A DNA stretch of 64,000 nucleotides from Gammaproteobacteria bacterium (GCA_022600955.1 JAHZJK010000017.1:1-64000); one strand, 5' to 3'; positions 27,051 to 37,314 are shown, counted from the stretch's first letter. Made by a program: numbers and translations. The notes: generated by a model not told the origin, from the sequence alone.

Positions 27051-27646
27051 GTTGTGTTGCTCTCTTTTCGCTCCCCTATCGCATCATACAAGCGTAGCCA
27101 GTCGAAAGCAGGGCCTGGGTCGCTCTTGCGGCCGGGAGCAATATCACAGTGGCCAGCGATTTCGCGCGCCGAGATACCCGGATAGGCTACTGTCAGCGCG
27201 TCGACAACAGCGGCGAGTACCTGGTACTGGCATTCTTCGTAAGCCGTTTCGTCTTCGCCCTCCATCTCGATGCCGATGGAGAAATCATTGCAACGAGACC
27301 GGCCACGAAATGTAGATTCACCGGCGTGCCATGCGCGCGCGGTAAACGGCACGAACTGCAATAACTCGCCATCGCGTCGAATCAACAGGTGCGCAGACAC
27401 TCGCATTCCCCGAATTTCATCGAAGTACGGGTGTGCATCCCAGTCGAGCGTATTGCAAAACAGGGCTTCAATTTCACCGCCGCCATATTCGCCGGGAGGC
27501 AGACTGATTCCATGCACAACAAGCATGCTGAGGTCCTCAGGTTCAGAGCGCGCGTCCTGATTAGGACTCAAGCACAAGCGCGCGGGCGTGATCAGGCCAC
27601 TGCCAGTGTCGACGCTAAAGTCGCTCGCTACGTTTAGATCAGGCAT
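27047..27646 (-). CDS. ampD: 1,6-anhydro-N-acetylmuramyl-L-alanine amidase
   Basis: 199 residues, slightly longer than E. coli AmpD (about 183). Amidase_2 fold with zinc ligands: SMLVVHGISLPPGEYGG (the first histidine), ARAWHAGESTFRGRSRCNDFSIGIEMEG and the C-terminal AGHCDIAPGRKSDPGPAF. It cuts the stem peptide from anhydro-MurNAc in the cytoplasm, providing the substrate of AnmK (5147-6250). Forms an overlapping ampD-ampE pair; divergent from rsmE, 12 nt apart. Confidence 0.97.
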   Translation of the reverse strand: MPDLNVASDFSVDTGSGLITPARLCLSPNQDARSEPEDLSMLVVHGISLPPGEYGGGEIEALFCNTLDWDAHPYFDEIRGMRVSAHLLIRRDGELLQFVPFTARAWHAGESTFRGRSRCNDFSIGIEMEGEDETAYEECQYQVLAAVVDALTVAYPGISAREIAGHCDIAPGRKSDPGPAFDWLRLYDAIGERKESNTT

Positions 27647-27658
27647 GATTTCGTACTC

Positions 27659-28396
27659 ATGAGTACGAGGCTATTGGTTTCCGGCACGTTGATCAACGGT
27701 GCCGAGGTAGAACTCGACAGAGATCGTTCGCGATACGTCGGTAAAGTGTTGCGCGCGCGCGTCGGTGACTCGCTGCAACTCTTCAACGGCGAAGGTCCGG
27801 AGTGGACAGCTACGATTGCGCAGATCAGCAAGACTTCGGTTCGGCTAAGAGTCGGAGAATGCGTTGAGAAACAGGTCGAATCGCCGCTGAAAATCCACCT
27901 GGTCCAGGGTATATCGCGCGGCGATCGCATGGACCTTGTCGTACAGAAAGCCGCGGAGCTAGGCGTAAAGCGCGTAACGCCTGTGTTGACGGAATACGGC
28001 GTTGTGAAACTGGACGCACAACGCGCCGAAAAACGACGCGAGCATTGGCAAAAAATAGCGAACAGCGCCTGCGAACAATCCGGACGGACCCGCTTGCCGT
28101 TGATCGACAGCCCTCTGCCGCTCAAGCATTGGTTTGGTGATAAGCCGGCATCCGTTGGTGCCGAGTTAATCTTGCAACCACGCGCGAGGGAACCACTCGC
28201 TGCCGTTCCCGCACCAGAAACCAAGGTGTGTGTCTTGATCGGTCCCGAAGGCGGATTCAGCGATACTGAGTACGAAGATGCTTCAGTTGCGGGGTTTCGT
28301 GCGGTCTCCCTGGGTCCCCGCGTGTTACGTACAGAGTCCGCGGCAATAGCAACACTGGCCGTGCTGCAGGCCCTGTGGGGAGACTTCAAGTCGTGA
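27659..28396 (+). CDS. rsmE: 16S rRNA (uracil-1498-N3)-methyltransferase
   Basis: 245 residues, SPOUT family. It has the PUA-like N-terminal domain (about 1-75) and the knotted SAM-binding C-terminus: LVQGISRGDRMDLVVQKAAELGV, CEQSGRT, VCVLIGPEGGFSDTEYE and SLGPRVLRTESAAIATLA. It methylates U1498 in the 3' minor domain of 16S rRNA. The gene begins within 12 nt of the divergent ampD start, so the two share a very short regulatory gap. Confidence 0.97.
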   Translation: MSTRLLVSGTLINGAEVELDRDRSRYVGKVLRARVGDSLQLFNGEGPEWTATIAQISKTSVRLRVGECVEKQVESPLKIHLVQGISRGDRMDLVVQKAAELGVKRVTPVLTEYGVVKLDAQRAEKRREHWQKIANSACEQSGRTRLPLIDSPLPLKHWFGDKPASVGAELILQPRAREPLAAVPAPETKVCVLIGPEGGFSDTEYEDASVAGFRAVSLGPRVLRTESAAIATLAVLQALWGDFKS

Positions 28397-28407
28397 TCGT
28401 CAGGGAA

Positions 28408-28878
28408 TCAGGCTTGTAACGACTCGCGCGCCAGCATGCTCTCAAGTTTCTCGAGATCCGGAATCAGGGGAAACTCGTTAATCATGCGTACGCGGCAAAG
28501 AATGGGCGCGTCCTCCGGCCAACCGTCTTTTGCCTCGAGTTTCAGTACGTCGCGATTCACGCGCACCAGCTGAGGAAAGCCCTGCGTCAGCACGCCGAAA
28601 TAGCCGGTTTTGAGCTGTCCGGTAGCCGCATAGAAAACCACGATTCGTGTACGGCCGGTAGGCGCTGGTGACGTCTTGCCTATTGCGGACTCAAACGCGA
28701 CAACCGGAAGGTCCCGTCCGTTCCAGTTCACGGTGCCCAGCATCCAGTCATGCGCCCCTTCGGCCTGCGCAGGCGTAGTAAAACGCACGACCTCAGCGAC
28801 GCAGGCGCGCGGCACGATCATGCGATCCTCCGACAACGGTACGAGCAGGCTGTAGAGTTCTTCGGTTTCCGCACTCAT
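28408..28878 (-). CDS. chpC: CheW-like adaptor ChpC
   Basis: 156 residues, essentially a single CheW domain: YSLLVPLSEDRMIVPRACVAEVV, WMLGTVNWNGRDLPVVAFE and a C-terminal DAPILCRVRMINEFPLIP stretch. It overlaps the end of chpA by 4 nt. In P. aeruginosa chpC is the last gene of the pil-chp cluster and is proposed to couple extra receptors to ChpA. The methylesterase gene chpB, which precedes it there, is absent here. Confidence 0.88.
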   Translation of the reverse strand: MSAETEELYSLLVPLSEDRMIVPRACVAEVVRFTTPAQAEGAHDWMLGTVNWNGRDLPVVAFESAIGKTSPAPTGRTRIVVFYAATGQLKTGYFGVLTQGFPQLVRVNRDVLKLEAKDGWPEDAPILCRVRMINEFPLIPDLEKLESMLARESLQA

Positions 28879-31800
28879 TGCAGCTCAATTCCTCTGTCTT
28901 CGAACTGACGGCGAATCGCCTCCAGCAATTGTGAGTCCTGGTACGGCTTGCCCAGGTAGTCATTGACACCAAGCTCAATGGCCCGCGCACGATGCTTGTC
29001 ACCTACGCGTGACGTAATCATGATGATCGGAACATCAGACACACGCTTGTCGTTGCGCACATGCGATGCAAACTCGTAGCCGTCCATACGCGGCATTTCA
29101 ATATCGAGAAGGATCACATCCGGTTTTGCCTCCTGCATGACGCTGATGGCGTCGAGGCCGTCTTTCGCGGTCATGCAGCGCATACCATTGCGTTGCAGGA
29201 AGCGTTCCGTAACGCGGCGCACCGTAATTGAATCGTCCACGACCAACGCCAGGGGCCGATCATCGGTTGGGGTCGGCGCCGCACTCTTGATCTCCACGAC
29301 CGGGGCCCCGGTCCTGACCAGTGCATGGATGTCGAGAATCAACACAATGCTGCCATCGCCGAGAATTGTGGCGCCGGAAAGGCCACGTATGCTCGCGAGC
29401 TGCGGGCCGACGGCCTTCACGACAATTTCGCGACTGGCCAGCATCTCGTCGACGAGCAATGCAGCGGAGTATTCCCCTGCCTGCACAAGAATGACGGGAA
29501 TGTATGCCTCATCCTCGGGAAGCTTCGCAGCCTGACCACCAAGGTACATGCCAAGGTGCCTGAACTTGTAGGCCTGCTCACCGTATTGATAGCTTGGTTC
29601 TGACTGGCTCAACAAATTCTCAAGTTCGGCGCGCGGAATCCGTGCAACACCTTCAACCGTCGGCAACGGCAGTGCGTAAACCTCTTCCCCGGTGCGCACG
29701 ATCAACGCCTGGGTAATAGCAAGCGTGAATGGCAAGCGGACTGTGAAATTGGTGCCCTGTCCGGTAACGGAACTTATGCGCAATGAGCCACCGAGCTTCT
29801 TGACCTCGTTGGCAACAACGTCCATGCCGACACCACGACCAGCGGACTGCGTGACGGAACTTGCTGTCGTAAAGCCTGGCGTGAGAATCAGTTGCATGAT
29901 TTCATCGTCGTCGGCTTTGCTTTCCGGCTTCAGCATATCGAGTTCGTAGGCCTTGCGCCGAATAGCTTCAACATCGAGACCGGCACCGTCATCAGCAACG
30001 TCGATAACCATCTCAGCGCCTTCGCGATGCAAGCGAATCGTAATGCGACCAACGGCCGGCTTGCCCGCCGCCTGTCTGTCACCGGCATCTTCGATTCCGT
30101 GCACGATGGAGTTTCGAAGCATGTGCTCGAATGGCGGCAACATCTTGTCAAGCACCTGGCGATCAAGTTCACCTGACGCTCCTTCTACAGCGAGCTCAGC
30201 ACGCTTGCCTGACTCCTGCGCTGCCTGCCGCACCAGGCGAGTCAACCGTCCGACGTGTCGTTCGAACGGCACCATGCGCGTGCGCATGAGACCATCCTGC
30301 AGTTCGGCGGTAACGCGCGACTGCTGAACCAGTAGCGCCTCTGCCTCGGTCGTAACATTCTGCAACAGGTCTTTGAGACTACCGAGGTCACTTGCGGACT
30401 CGGCCAACGCTCTCGACAACTGCTGAATATTGGAATAACGATCTAGTTCCAGCGGATCAAAGTCACGTGCAACCAGCGTATCCTGGTGGCCGTGCATGAT
30501 TTGCGCCTCGGTCTCAATCTCCAGCTTGCGCAGCTGCTCGCGCAACCGAGCGATGGTCTGTTCGAGTTCCTCGACGTGAAAGTCAAAAGTGTTTACCTGT
30601 TGGCTGAGGCGTGAGTGGAAAATACTGATCTCACCAGCGGCATTCAGCAGGTCCTCAAGCAGGTCCGCGTCGATGCGGGCAAATTCCTGCCGCTGCTCAG
30701 CGCCCTTAGCAGGACGAACCTCGGCAGGCGCACTAGCGGCTGCGGGTTGCGGTTCAGGTTTCGATTCTGGCGCTGGGCGCGGTTCAGGCGCAGCTGCCGG
30801 TTGCGGCACGGCCGTAATTTCCGGCTCGGCCACGGCTTCTGGCTCCGGAACGGGCTCGGGGTCAGGAGTGGCAGCCGGTTCCGGCAACGGTTTCTTGTCA
30901 TCGGCAAGTTCCGCCAGTTCATCCGCGAGCGGCGAATCGACAATGACCATGCTGATCGTATCGTCCGGTTCAATCGTGAACTCTGCTGGCGCTGACGCCT
31001 CGACGCCTGGATCATCGGCGGGCGTCTCAACCTCGACGTCGTCGGCGACTTCGAACCCGGCATTGGCATGTTTTATTCGTTGTTCGAGATCGACTGACGA
31101 ACGCACTGGCTTGCCTGCAATTACCGTATCGCGCATGCGGTGCAATTCGTCAACAGCCCGTTGCAGCAAATCCTCAACCGCTGGAGTTGCCTTGACCCGG
31201 CCACCATCGAGCGAGATTAACAGCGTCTCCAACTCATGACTCAGGTTGCCCATCGCCGAAATCCCGGCCATGCGGGCGCCGCCCTTCAGCGTGTGGAGGT
31301 GGCGTTTGAGTTCTTCCATTGGTTGCGCGGAGCGATCCTTCGTCCAGTCGATCAATGCCTGATCGGCTTGTTCGAGCAGCTCAGCCGACTCTTCCGTGAA
31401 GATCGCTGCGATCTCGGCGTCGTACTCGACTTCGACCTCGACATCCTCTTCAATCGCTTGTGGTGCTGGCGCAGCTACTGGCTTCTCTGCAAAGTCCGGT
31501 TCCGGATGCGGCTCCGCCTCGACCACGTCAGCAGGGCGAACGGCGTTCGACAAGTTGGTTATATGATTGATAAGCGCCGTGTAGTCAGCCCTTTCCCGAT
31601 TCGAGTTATTGATGTCTCCGACAATCGTTGTCAGGGCGCGAGACGCAGCACGCAATGCATCCAAACCCGATTGCTGAAAACCGATCTTATGATCGTAGAC
31701 GCGGCGCACAAAGCGATTCAGTGCCGCTGCAACCGCAACGCCGCGCTCGACGTTGGCCATGTTCGCACTGCCGTGCAGTGTGTGACAGGCACGATGCAAT

Positions 31801-34292
31801 TTGTCTGTGACATCAAACGGCGGCTGATGACCCTCGCAAGCCGCGAGATAGTCTTCAATCACCCGCAGGTGGCCCGCGGTCTCTTTCGAGAAGATATCGT
31901 ACAGTACCGGATCCATTTCGAGCGCTGGCTCAGGCTCTGCGCGCGCGGCCGTTGGCGCTGCCGCGATCGTCAACACTGCTGCATTCGGGTCACCGTCGGC
32001 GAACGCATTCGCGCGGGCTATCAGGAGATTGATGTCGGACTCGGGATCCGCACCGACCTCAAGCTGCTCCACCAGCTCCGGTACGGCGGCAGCCGCGATC
32101 TGTACAAAGTCGACCATCGGTGGCGTACGCGCGAGCGTTCGGTTGATGAGTCGATTCAGAAGATTTTCGACGGACCAGCAATACTCACCGATACGCTCGG
32201 CGCCGACCATTCGGCCGCTACCTTTAAGCGTGTGAAATGACCGGCGTACGGTAATGAGCAATTCCATATCATCCGGCGAATCTATCCAAGGTGGGAGATG
32301 CCGCTTGATCGAAGCGATTTCTTCTTTCGCCTCCTCGATAAACAACTCCAGCAATTCAGGGTCGATGTGCTCTGCCCCCGGTGATACAACCGGCAATGGG
32401 ATGACGTCGGTCGCCTGCAATTGCGGCGGTGGTGTCGGGGTCGGATCGACGGGTTCGAGCAAAGCCGCCTCCGCCTGCTCGCGAATCTGTTCGACTGAGA
32501 GCTTTTGAGTCGACTCGATGCCCGACGGTGCTTCGTCTGTCTCCTGCTGCAGCCTGTCTTCGACATCCCGCAGCACGGAGAGACAGGCTTCTGCATTGTC
32601 CAGCATGTACCAGGGCTCGCTCCGCCCTGCCTTCACCGTTTCCATGTAGTACTCGATGCTCACTATCGCATCCGCGAGCCGGTCCGTTTCTTTTTGATTG
32701 AGCAGGCTCGGACCGCCGGTACTGAGCATTACGGATATGAACTTACCAACGCGGTCCACAACCTCCATAGCGCGAGTCTTGTCGAGCATGAGCAATCCGG
32801 ACTTAATGCCACGCACAAGCGATGGAATACTATCAAGTCCCTGCGACGGCGATTTCGACGCAAAACTCTGGCTAACAGTTTCCTTGATACGGGCGAGGTT
32901 GATGATGCACTCGCGCATCACCGACTCAGCAACCTTGCGGAACTCGTCGTCGTCCAGATCGAGCGCGGCAGCATCCTCTGGCGCATCAGCGGGCGTCGTC
33001 AATCGCATCAGCTGTTGGTCAAGGCGGTCTTCCACACGCAGCAACGTAGATGCTATGTCGAGCACAACCTGTTCATTGGCGACACCGCCACGCTCGACCA
33101 CCGATTTCAGACGGTCAATTTCACCGTCGACGTCACCGCGCAATTCTCCAAGGCCCAGTACGCCAAGCGTATCGCTGATTTTTTTCAGCAGCTCCAGCTG
33201 CGGCACGAGCTCCGAAGACTTGTTCATGCCCGTGCGAACGAAAATGTCGAGTACGTCTTTGACGCGACTCAGATCATCCTTAATCGCCGACGCGACGGTT
33301 TCCATGAGCTTCGCGCTCGGCGCAGATAGCGCCTCGCGTGCACTTTCAACCTGCTCATCGCCAGGCAGCAATTCCGAGAGGTTGAACGCCGCACGAATCT
33401 CGCCGATGCGTTCACCCGCCTCGCTGGAACGCGCAACGTAGTACAACAGGTTGTTCAGCAGGTCATCGATAGCGTGTGTGTCATACGCCGATATGCCTTC
33501 ATCGATGACGTATTTTAACTGGCGATCTGCTTGTCCCAATAAACGCTTCAATGCCACAGAGGTTTCAAGACCACCGTTGCGCAACGATTCAAGCACACCG
33601 CCGACGACCCACCACAACTGGTACATATCATCACGGGTGGCAGAGTTCTCCATCGCCGCGGCAACTCTTGCCAGGGTATCGAGGTGGCGCTGATTTTCAC
33701 CACCCTTGATCCAGCCCAGCAGTGCCAGCTGGAACTTCGGCCGCAGTCTTGTCGCTACAACTACGGGATCTTCACCACTGCCTGTGCGTGCCGCTTTTTT
33801 CTCGGTGCGGCTCGGGGACAAGTTCAGTAACAGCAATGTGCCTTCGGACAGCAAGGGCTCGCCTCGAGCAGCGCGCAGGTCATTGAGCATAGGCAACAAC
33901 ACCAGCGCGATGTCACGACCGCCACCCAGAATGCGTTCGATGTATATCGGCAACTGCACCATCGCGCGCGTCAATGCATCGAGTCCGTCCTCGCGACCTT
34001 TCCCGGAACGCAACGCGCTCAGGTAGTCGCAGGCCAGCTCCATTTCTTCGACAAGCAGAGCTGCGCCATAGGTTTCTGTAATTCTCAGCGCGCCCCGCGC
34101 CTGGTGCAGCAATTCGCCCGCACGTCGCAGCGCCGCCGCTCCGCCACGTCCGTCGACACAATCTTCGAGCGCAAGGTGTGCGTTGCGAATCGTCTCCATA
34201 AGCTCGGCACTAACAATAGCCAGCGCGCTCACGGTACCGCCGCCGGTACCGTCGCCAACCATTTGCAAATGAATGCCTGTATCGCCCGTCAT
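28875..34292 (-). CDS. chpA: hybrid chemosensory histidine kinase ChpA/PilL
   Basis: 1805 residues, a CheA-type hybrid. The N-terminal 600 residues include a PilL-N/Hpt-like helical region (LLHQARGALRITETYG, H near 63). Three clear Hpt domains have phospho-histidines in HTLKGSGRM (about 687), HTLHGSANM (about 836) and HTLKGGARM (about 999). A proline/glutamate-rich linker (about 1100-1210) precedes the CheA dimerisation and ATPase domains (HMLRNSIVHGIEDAG near 1392; ADDGAGLD; GRGVGMDVV), a CheW domain (about 1530-1660) and a C-terminal receiver (about 1680-1800, LALVVDDSITVRR, ILLDIEMPRMDGYEF). It controls twitching through PilG and PilH. Pseudomonas ChpA is longer with more Hpt domains. Confidence 0.95.
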   Translation of the reverse strand: MTGDTGIHLQMVGDGTGGGTVSALAIVSAELMETIRNAHLALEDCVDGRGGAAALRRAGELLHQARGALRITETYGAALLVEEMELACDYLSALRSGKGREDGLDALTRAMVQLPIYIERILGGGRDIALVLLPMLNDLRAARGEPLLSEGTLLLLNLSPSRTEKKAARTGSGEDPVVVATRLRPKFQLALLGWIKGGENQRHLDTLARVAAAMENSATRDDMYQLWWVVGGVLESLRNGGLETSVALKRLLGQADRQLKYVIDEGISAYDTHAIDDLLNNLLYYVARSSEAGERIGEIRAAFNLSELLPGDEQVESAREALSAPSAKLMETVASAIKDDLSRVKDVLDIFVRTGMNKSSELVPQLELLKKISDTLGVLGLGELRGDVDGEIDRLKSVVERGGVANEQVVLDIASTLLRVEDRLDQQLMRLTTPADAPEDAAALDLDDDEFRKVAESVMRECIINLARIKETVSQSFASKSPSQGLDSIPSLVRGIKSGLLMLDKTRAMEVVDRVGKFISVMLSTGGPSLLNQKETDRLADAIVSIEYYMETVKAGRSEPWYMLDNAEACLSVLRDVEDRLQQETDEAPSGIESTQKLSVEQIREQAEAALLEPVDPTPTPPPQLQATDVIPLPVVSPGAEHIDPELLELFIEEAKEEIASIKRHLPPWIDSPDDMELLITVRRSFHTLKGSGRMVGAERIGEYCWSVENLLNRLINRTLARTPPMVDFVQIAAAAVPELVEQLEVGADPESDINLLIARANAFADGDPNAAVLTIAAAPTAARAEPEPALEMDPVLYDIFSKETAGHLRVIEDYLAACEGHQPPFDVTDKLHRACHTLHGSANMANVERGVAVAAALNRFVRRVYDHKIGFQQSGLDALRAASRALTTIVGDINNSNRERADYTALINHITNLSNAVRPADVVEAEPHPEPDFAEKPVAAPAPQAIEEDVEVEVEYDAEIAAIFTEESAELLEQADQALIDWTKDRSAQPMEELKRHLHTLKGGARMAGISAMGNLSHELETLLISLDGGRVKATPAVEDLLQRAVDELHRMRDTVIAGKPVRSSVDLEQRIKHANAGFEVADDVEVETPADDPGVEASAPAEFTIEPDDTISMVIVDSPLADELAELADDKKPLPEPAATPDPEPVPEPEAVAEPEITAVPQPAAAPEPRPAPESKPEPQPAAASAPAEVRPAKGAEQRQEFARIDADLLEDLLNAAGEISIFHSRLSQQVNTFDFHVEELEQTIARLREQLRKLEIETEAQIMHGHQDTLVARDFDPLELDRYSNIQQLSRALAESASDLGSLKDLLQNVTTEAEALLVQQSRVTAELQDGLMRTRMVPFERHVGRLTRLVRQAAQESGKRAELAVEGASGELDRQVLDKMLPPFEHMLRNSIVHGIEDAGDRQAAGKPAVGRITIRLHREGAEMVIDVADDGAGLDVEAIRRKAYELDMLKPESKADDDEIMQLILTPGFTTASSVTQSAGRGVGMDVVANEVKKLGGSLRISSVTGQGTNFTVRLPFTLAITQALIVRTGEEVYALPLPTVEGVARIPRAELENLLSQSEPSYQYGEQAYKFRHLGMYLGGQAAKLPEDEAYIPVILVQAGEYSAALLVDEMLASREIVVKAVGPQLASIRGLSGATILGDGSIVLILDIHALVRTGAPVVEIKSAAPTPTDDRPLALVVDDSITVRRVTERFLQRNGMRCMTAKDGLDAISVMQEAKPDVILLDIEMPRMDGYEFASHVRNDKRVSDVPIIMITSRVGDKHRARAIELGVNDYLGKPYQDSQLLEAIRRQFEDRGIELQ

Positions 34293-34328
34293 TCTGCTGT
34301 CCGTCTCACTCGCCAGGGTTTGATTTTT

Positions 34329-36338
34329 TTAACCCGCCTTCTGTGCTGCGCTGTCGTTAGCCGGAGCCGCGGCTGCAGGAGGCACGGCGCCCGATGTGGT
34401 ACGTGCCAATACGCTGGCCTGCATCATTTCTGCCGGAAGTGCGAACCCTTCGACGGTCTTTCTCAGCTGCGTCGCGAGTTCGGACAGCTTGGCGATAGAT
34501 ACCGCTGTCGCTGAGGTTGCCTGACCGGTTTGACTACCGATTTCACGCAGTCTCGTTGTCCGCCGTGTAACGTCGGCGGCCGAGCTCGCCTGCTCCCTCG
34601 CCGAGCTTGAGATGTTCTGCACAAGGCTCGCAATCTGGTTCGAGACCTGTTCGATCTCATCAAGTGCCGCGCCCGCATTTTCAGCCAGCAGCGCACCGCC
34701 AACTACATCAGTCGTACTACGCTCCATCGAGACAACAGCCTCATTGGTATCAGCCTGAATGGTGCGCACCAGCACCTCTATCTGTTTGGTGGCATTTGTT
34801 GATCGCTCTGCCAGTCGCTGCACTTCATCGGCAACCACCGCGAAACCGCGTCCGGCTTCTCCGGCCATAGACGCCTGAATCGAGGCGTTCAGTGCAAGAA
34901 TATTGGTCTGCTCAGCGATGTCGTTGATGAGTTCAACGATGTTGCCAATCTCTTGCGAGCTTTCGCCAAGCCGCTTGATGCGCTTTGACGTCTCCTGAAT
35001 GGTTTCGCGAATTGCGTTCATACCGTCAATCGTCCGACGCACTGCCTCACCACCTTTGTGCGCTACCTCGACCGAATGGCGCGCAACATCGGAGGAACGT
35101 TCTGCATTGCCGGAGACCTCTTCAATCGACGCCGCCATCGACACGATTGATTCCGTCGCAGCATTGATTTCCTTGGCCTGATTGTCTGTTGCCTTGGCAA
35201 GATGTGCCGCCGTGTTTTCTGTTTGTTTCGTCGCCGTGTCAACCATGAGTGCCGTATCGTTCACGGTTGCAACCAGTTTTCTGAGTTCTTCGATAGCGAA
35301 GTTAAACGAATCCGCAATAGTGCCCGTGATGTCCTCGGTAACCGTCGCTTCGACGGTCAGGTCACCATCGGCGAGGCTGCCCATCTCATCAAGCAGGCGC
35401 AAGATAGCTTGCTGGTTGCGTTCGTTCTGGTCGGCCTGTTCACGTGCAGCTCTTTCAAACACTGCGCTTTTGGAGTTCAGGAATATCAAGCCGAGAATTA
35501 ACAACGCTGCAATACTGGCCAGGCTGATCGGTAACCATGCATTGTTCAGGAAAGACGGCAGGAATGAAGTCCCACCACCCGACCCAAAAGTGGACCCCAG
35601 CATGTTCGCCGCTCTGGCACTCAATTCGGTTTGTATCGCCGCCAGTCCGTCGGTCGCGACAATATTCTCATTGAGAGCTGCGCTTTGTTGTTCGAGGCTT
35701 GTCAGGCTGCTGATGACAGGCACCAGCGCAATTTCGCGGCCCGCCGCGTTTAATTGCCGGATATCGAGATCGCTGGGCTGACCGCCAAGTGCATTGGCGA
35801 CGTTACGCAGAAAACCAACATCTTCTGCAATGGCGCTCGCGGCCGCTGTATCCAGAGCCGTTAAATCCGATGCCGTCTGCCGGATCCGGTCCGCACGCTG
35901 TTGAAACTCCTGAATGCTCGACGTCGCTCCGGAGCGATTCAGCAATTCGTTCGACAGATCAACGAGACTGCTGGCATCTGTCGCCATGCGCGAGGCTGCC
36001 CCCTGAACCGCTTCAACTTCTGCGCGCTTCGCCGCAATTGCAGCTGCATGCTGACCCAGCGTCTGCCAGTCCGCATCGCGGCCCGGGGCGTCGCCTTCCT
36101 GTAGCAGGCTCGACAACTTTCGAACGCTGCGGTCCAGTTTCTCAAACGCGCCTTCCTCGCCTGCCAGCGCTTGTGCAGACTGTGCCGGGATTGCCTGCGA
36201 CAATGCCGCCAGTTCGGGCGCGGTCTTGCCGCCCCCGCCGGACTGCAGAAACACCAGCGCGGCTGCGCCAACCAGGAGGAATACCGCGAAAGCGGCAATC
36301 GCCCGGAACGTGGATGCGGTGTCGATTTTATTGGCCAT
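34329..36338 (-). CDS. pilJ: methyl-accepting chemotaxis protein PilJ
   Basis: 669 residues. Two membrane helices (about 12-31 and 268-288) enclose a periplasmic PilJ-type sensor helix bundle. A HAMP segment (about 300-345, LRLLDEMGSLADGDLTVEATV) and the cytoplasmic signalling hairpin follow, with the conserved tip INDIAEQTNILALNASIQAS near 475. It senses pilus/surface signals and feeds PilI and ChpA. The C-terminus ends in an alanine/proline tail without a CheR-docking pentapeptide that I recognise. No pilK (CheR) gene lies between it and chpA. Confidence 0.95.
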   Translation of the reverse strand: MANKIDTASTFRAIAAFAVFLLVGAAALVFLQSGGGGKTAPELAALSQAIPAQSAQALAGEEGAFEKLDRSVRKLSSLLQEGDAPGRDADWQTLGQHAAAIAAKRAEVEAVQGAASRMATDASSLVDLSNELLNRSGATSSIQEFQQRADRIRQTASDLTALDTAAASAIAEDVGFLRNVANALGGQPSDLDIRQLNAAGREIALVPVISSLTSLEQQSAALNENIVATDGLAAIQTELSARAANMLGSTFGSGGGTSFLPSFLNNAWLPISLASIAALLILGLIFLNSKSAVFERAAREQADQNERNQQAILRLLDEMGSLADGDLTVEATVTEDITGTIADSFNFAIEELRKLVATVNDTALMVDTATKQTENTAAHLAKATDNQAKEINAATESIVSMAASIEEVSGNAERSSDVARHSVEVAHKGGEAVRRTIDGMNAIRETIQETSKRIKRLGESSQEIGNIVELINDIAEQTNILALNASIQASMAGEAGRGFAVVADEVQRLAERSTNATKQIEVLVRTIQADTNEAVVSMERSTTDVVGGALLAENAGAALDEIEQVSNQIASLVQNISSSAREQASSAADVTRRTTRLREIGSQTGQATSATAVSIAKLSELATQLRKTVEGFALPAEMMQASVLARTTSGAVPPAAAAPANDSAAQKAG

Positions 36339-36347
36339 AATTCACCT

Positions 36348-36911
36348 TTATTCCGCAGACGCCTGCAGGAATACATTGCTTTCGACTAAATCGGACAAAT
36401 TGAAAACCGGCCAGGACTCATCACTCCGTTGGTAAACCCCGGTAAGAAAGCGATCGCAGCGAACAATCGTCTCCCTGGTCTCATTTGCGAATTCGTGGTC
36501 CATGAAGCGACGGAAACCAAGCACCTCGTCAACGACGAGCCCGGCCGGAACTTCACGGTGGTTTATTGAAATTACGCGCGTTGTACGTCGCAAGGTTGTG
36601 CGGCCGCTGCCAAGCATCAGCTTTAGGTCGATCAGGGGCAGCAAGTGACCACGCAGATTGGCTATTCCGAGCAACCAGCGACTGGCACCGGGAACACGTG
36701 TCATGTTCTCCGGCAACATTAATACTTCCCGGACCTGTTCGCGATTGGCCACGAACTGCTCTTCGCCAATACGAAAACCAACGCCGACCCACTCCGAGGG
36801 CATGGACCCGGAGCCCTGACCGGCGTGCGCATCGCGGCTGCGACGCTCCATCTCCGCAAGCAATTCAAATGGTTGCTCTACCAGCGCTGCAAGATCAGCA
36901 GAACTACTCAT
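36348..36911 (-). CDS. pilI: CheW-like coupling protein PilI
   Basis: 187 residues with one CheW domain: VGFRIGEEQFVANREQVREVLMLPENM, WLLGIANLRGHLLPLIDL and LVVDEVLGFR. It links PilJ to ChpA. Its start directly abuts the pilH stop (no gap), and pilJ follows after 9 nt, so the operon is tightly packed. Confidence 0.92.
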   Translation of the reverse strand: MSSSADLAALVEQPFELLAEMERRSRDAHAGQGSGSMPSEWVGVGFRIGEEQFVANREQVREVLMLPENMTRVPGASRWLLGIANLRGHLLPLIDLKLMLGSGRTTLRRTTRVISINHREVPAGLVVDEVLGFRRFMDHEFANETRETIVRCDRFLTGVYQRSDESWPVFNLSDLVESNVFLQASAE

Positions 36912-37277
36912 TCAGTCCGCCATCACCGTGTTAATCAGGCCTATCAGATCTTTGTCCTTGACCGGCTTGACGATGTACTCAACGGCACCCTGTCGCATGC
37001 CCCATATCTTGTCGGTTTCCTGATCCTTGGTCGTGATCATGATCACAGGAATATCGGCTGTTGCCGGATCCTTGGTTAGCTGCCGGGTCGCCTGGAAACC
37101 ATTCATGCCTGGCATCACCACGTCCATAAGAATGATATCCGGCCTCGCCGCACGTGCGGCTTTGACGCCCTCTTCCCCGCTGTCAGCCACTAGAGTCTCG
37201 AAGCCAGCTTTCTCCAGCATGTTCTGAAACAAGTGCAGCTCAGTTGGCGAATCATCAATGATGAGTACAACTGCCAT
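36912..37277 (-). CDS. pilH: response regulator PilH
   Basis: 121 residues, a stand-alone receiver: VVLIIDDSPTELHLFQNML (acidic pair), IILMDVVMPGMNGF (phospho-aspartate) and VIMITTKDQETDK, VEYIVKPVKDKD (Thr and Lys). It is the second regulator of the cluster and, by family, opposes or balances PilG, tied to PilT/PilU retraction control. A purine-rich GAGGA precedes the ATG. Confidence 0.93.
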   Translation of the reverse strand: MAVVLIIDDSPTELHLFQNMLEKAGFETLVADSGEEGVKAARAARPDIILMDVVMPGMNGFQATRQLTKDPATADIPVIMITTKDQETDKIWGMRQGAVEYIVKPVKDKDLIGLINTVMAD

Positions 37278-37314
37278 CTAACAATTCCTCTGTTGGTCTT
37301 AAGCCAATACTGGC

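Noticed and set aside
31236-32240. Plus-strand open frame of 334 codons inside chpA
   Set aside because: Antisense to the Hpt-rich part of chpA, whose domains are clearly coding; no recognisable protein content.
32505-33329. Plus-strand open frame of 274 codons inside chpA
   Set aside because: Opposite strand of the same kinase gene; composition is that of a reverse complement shadow.
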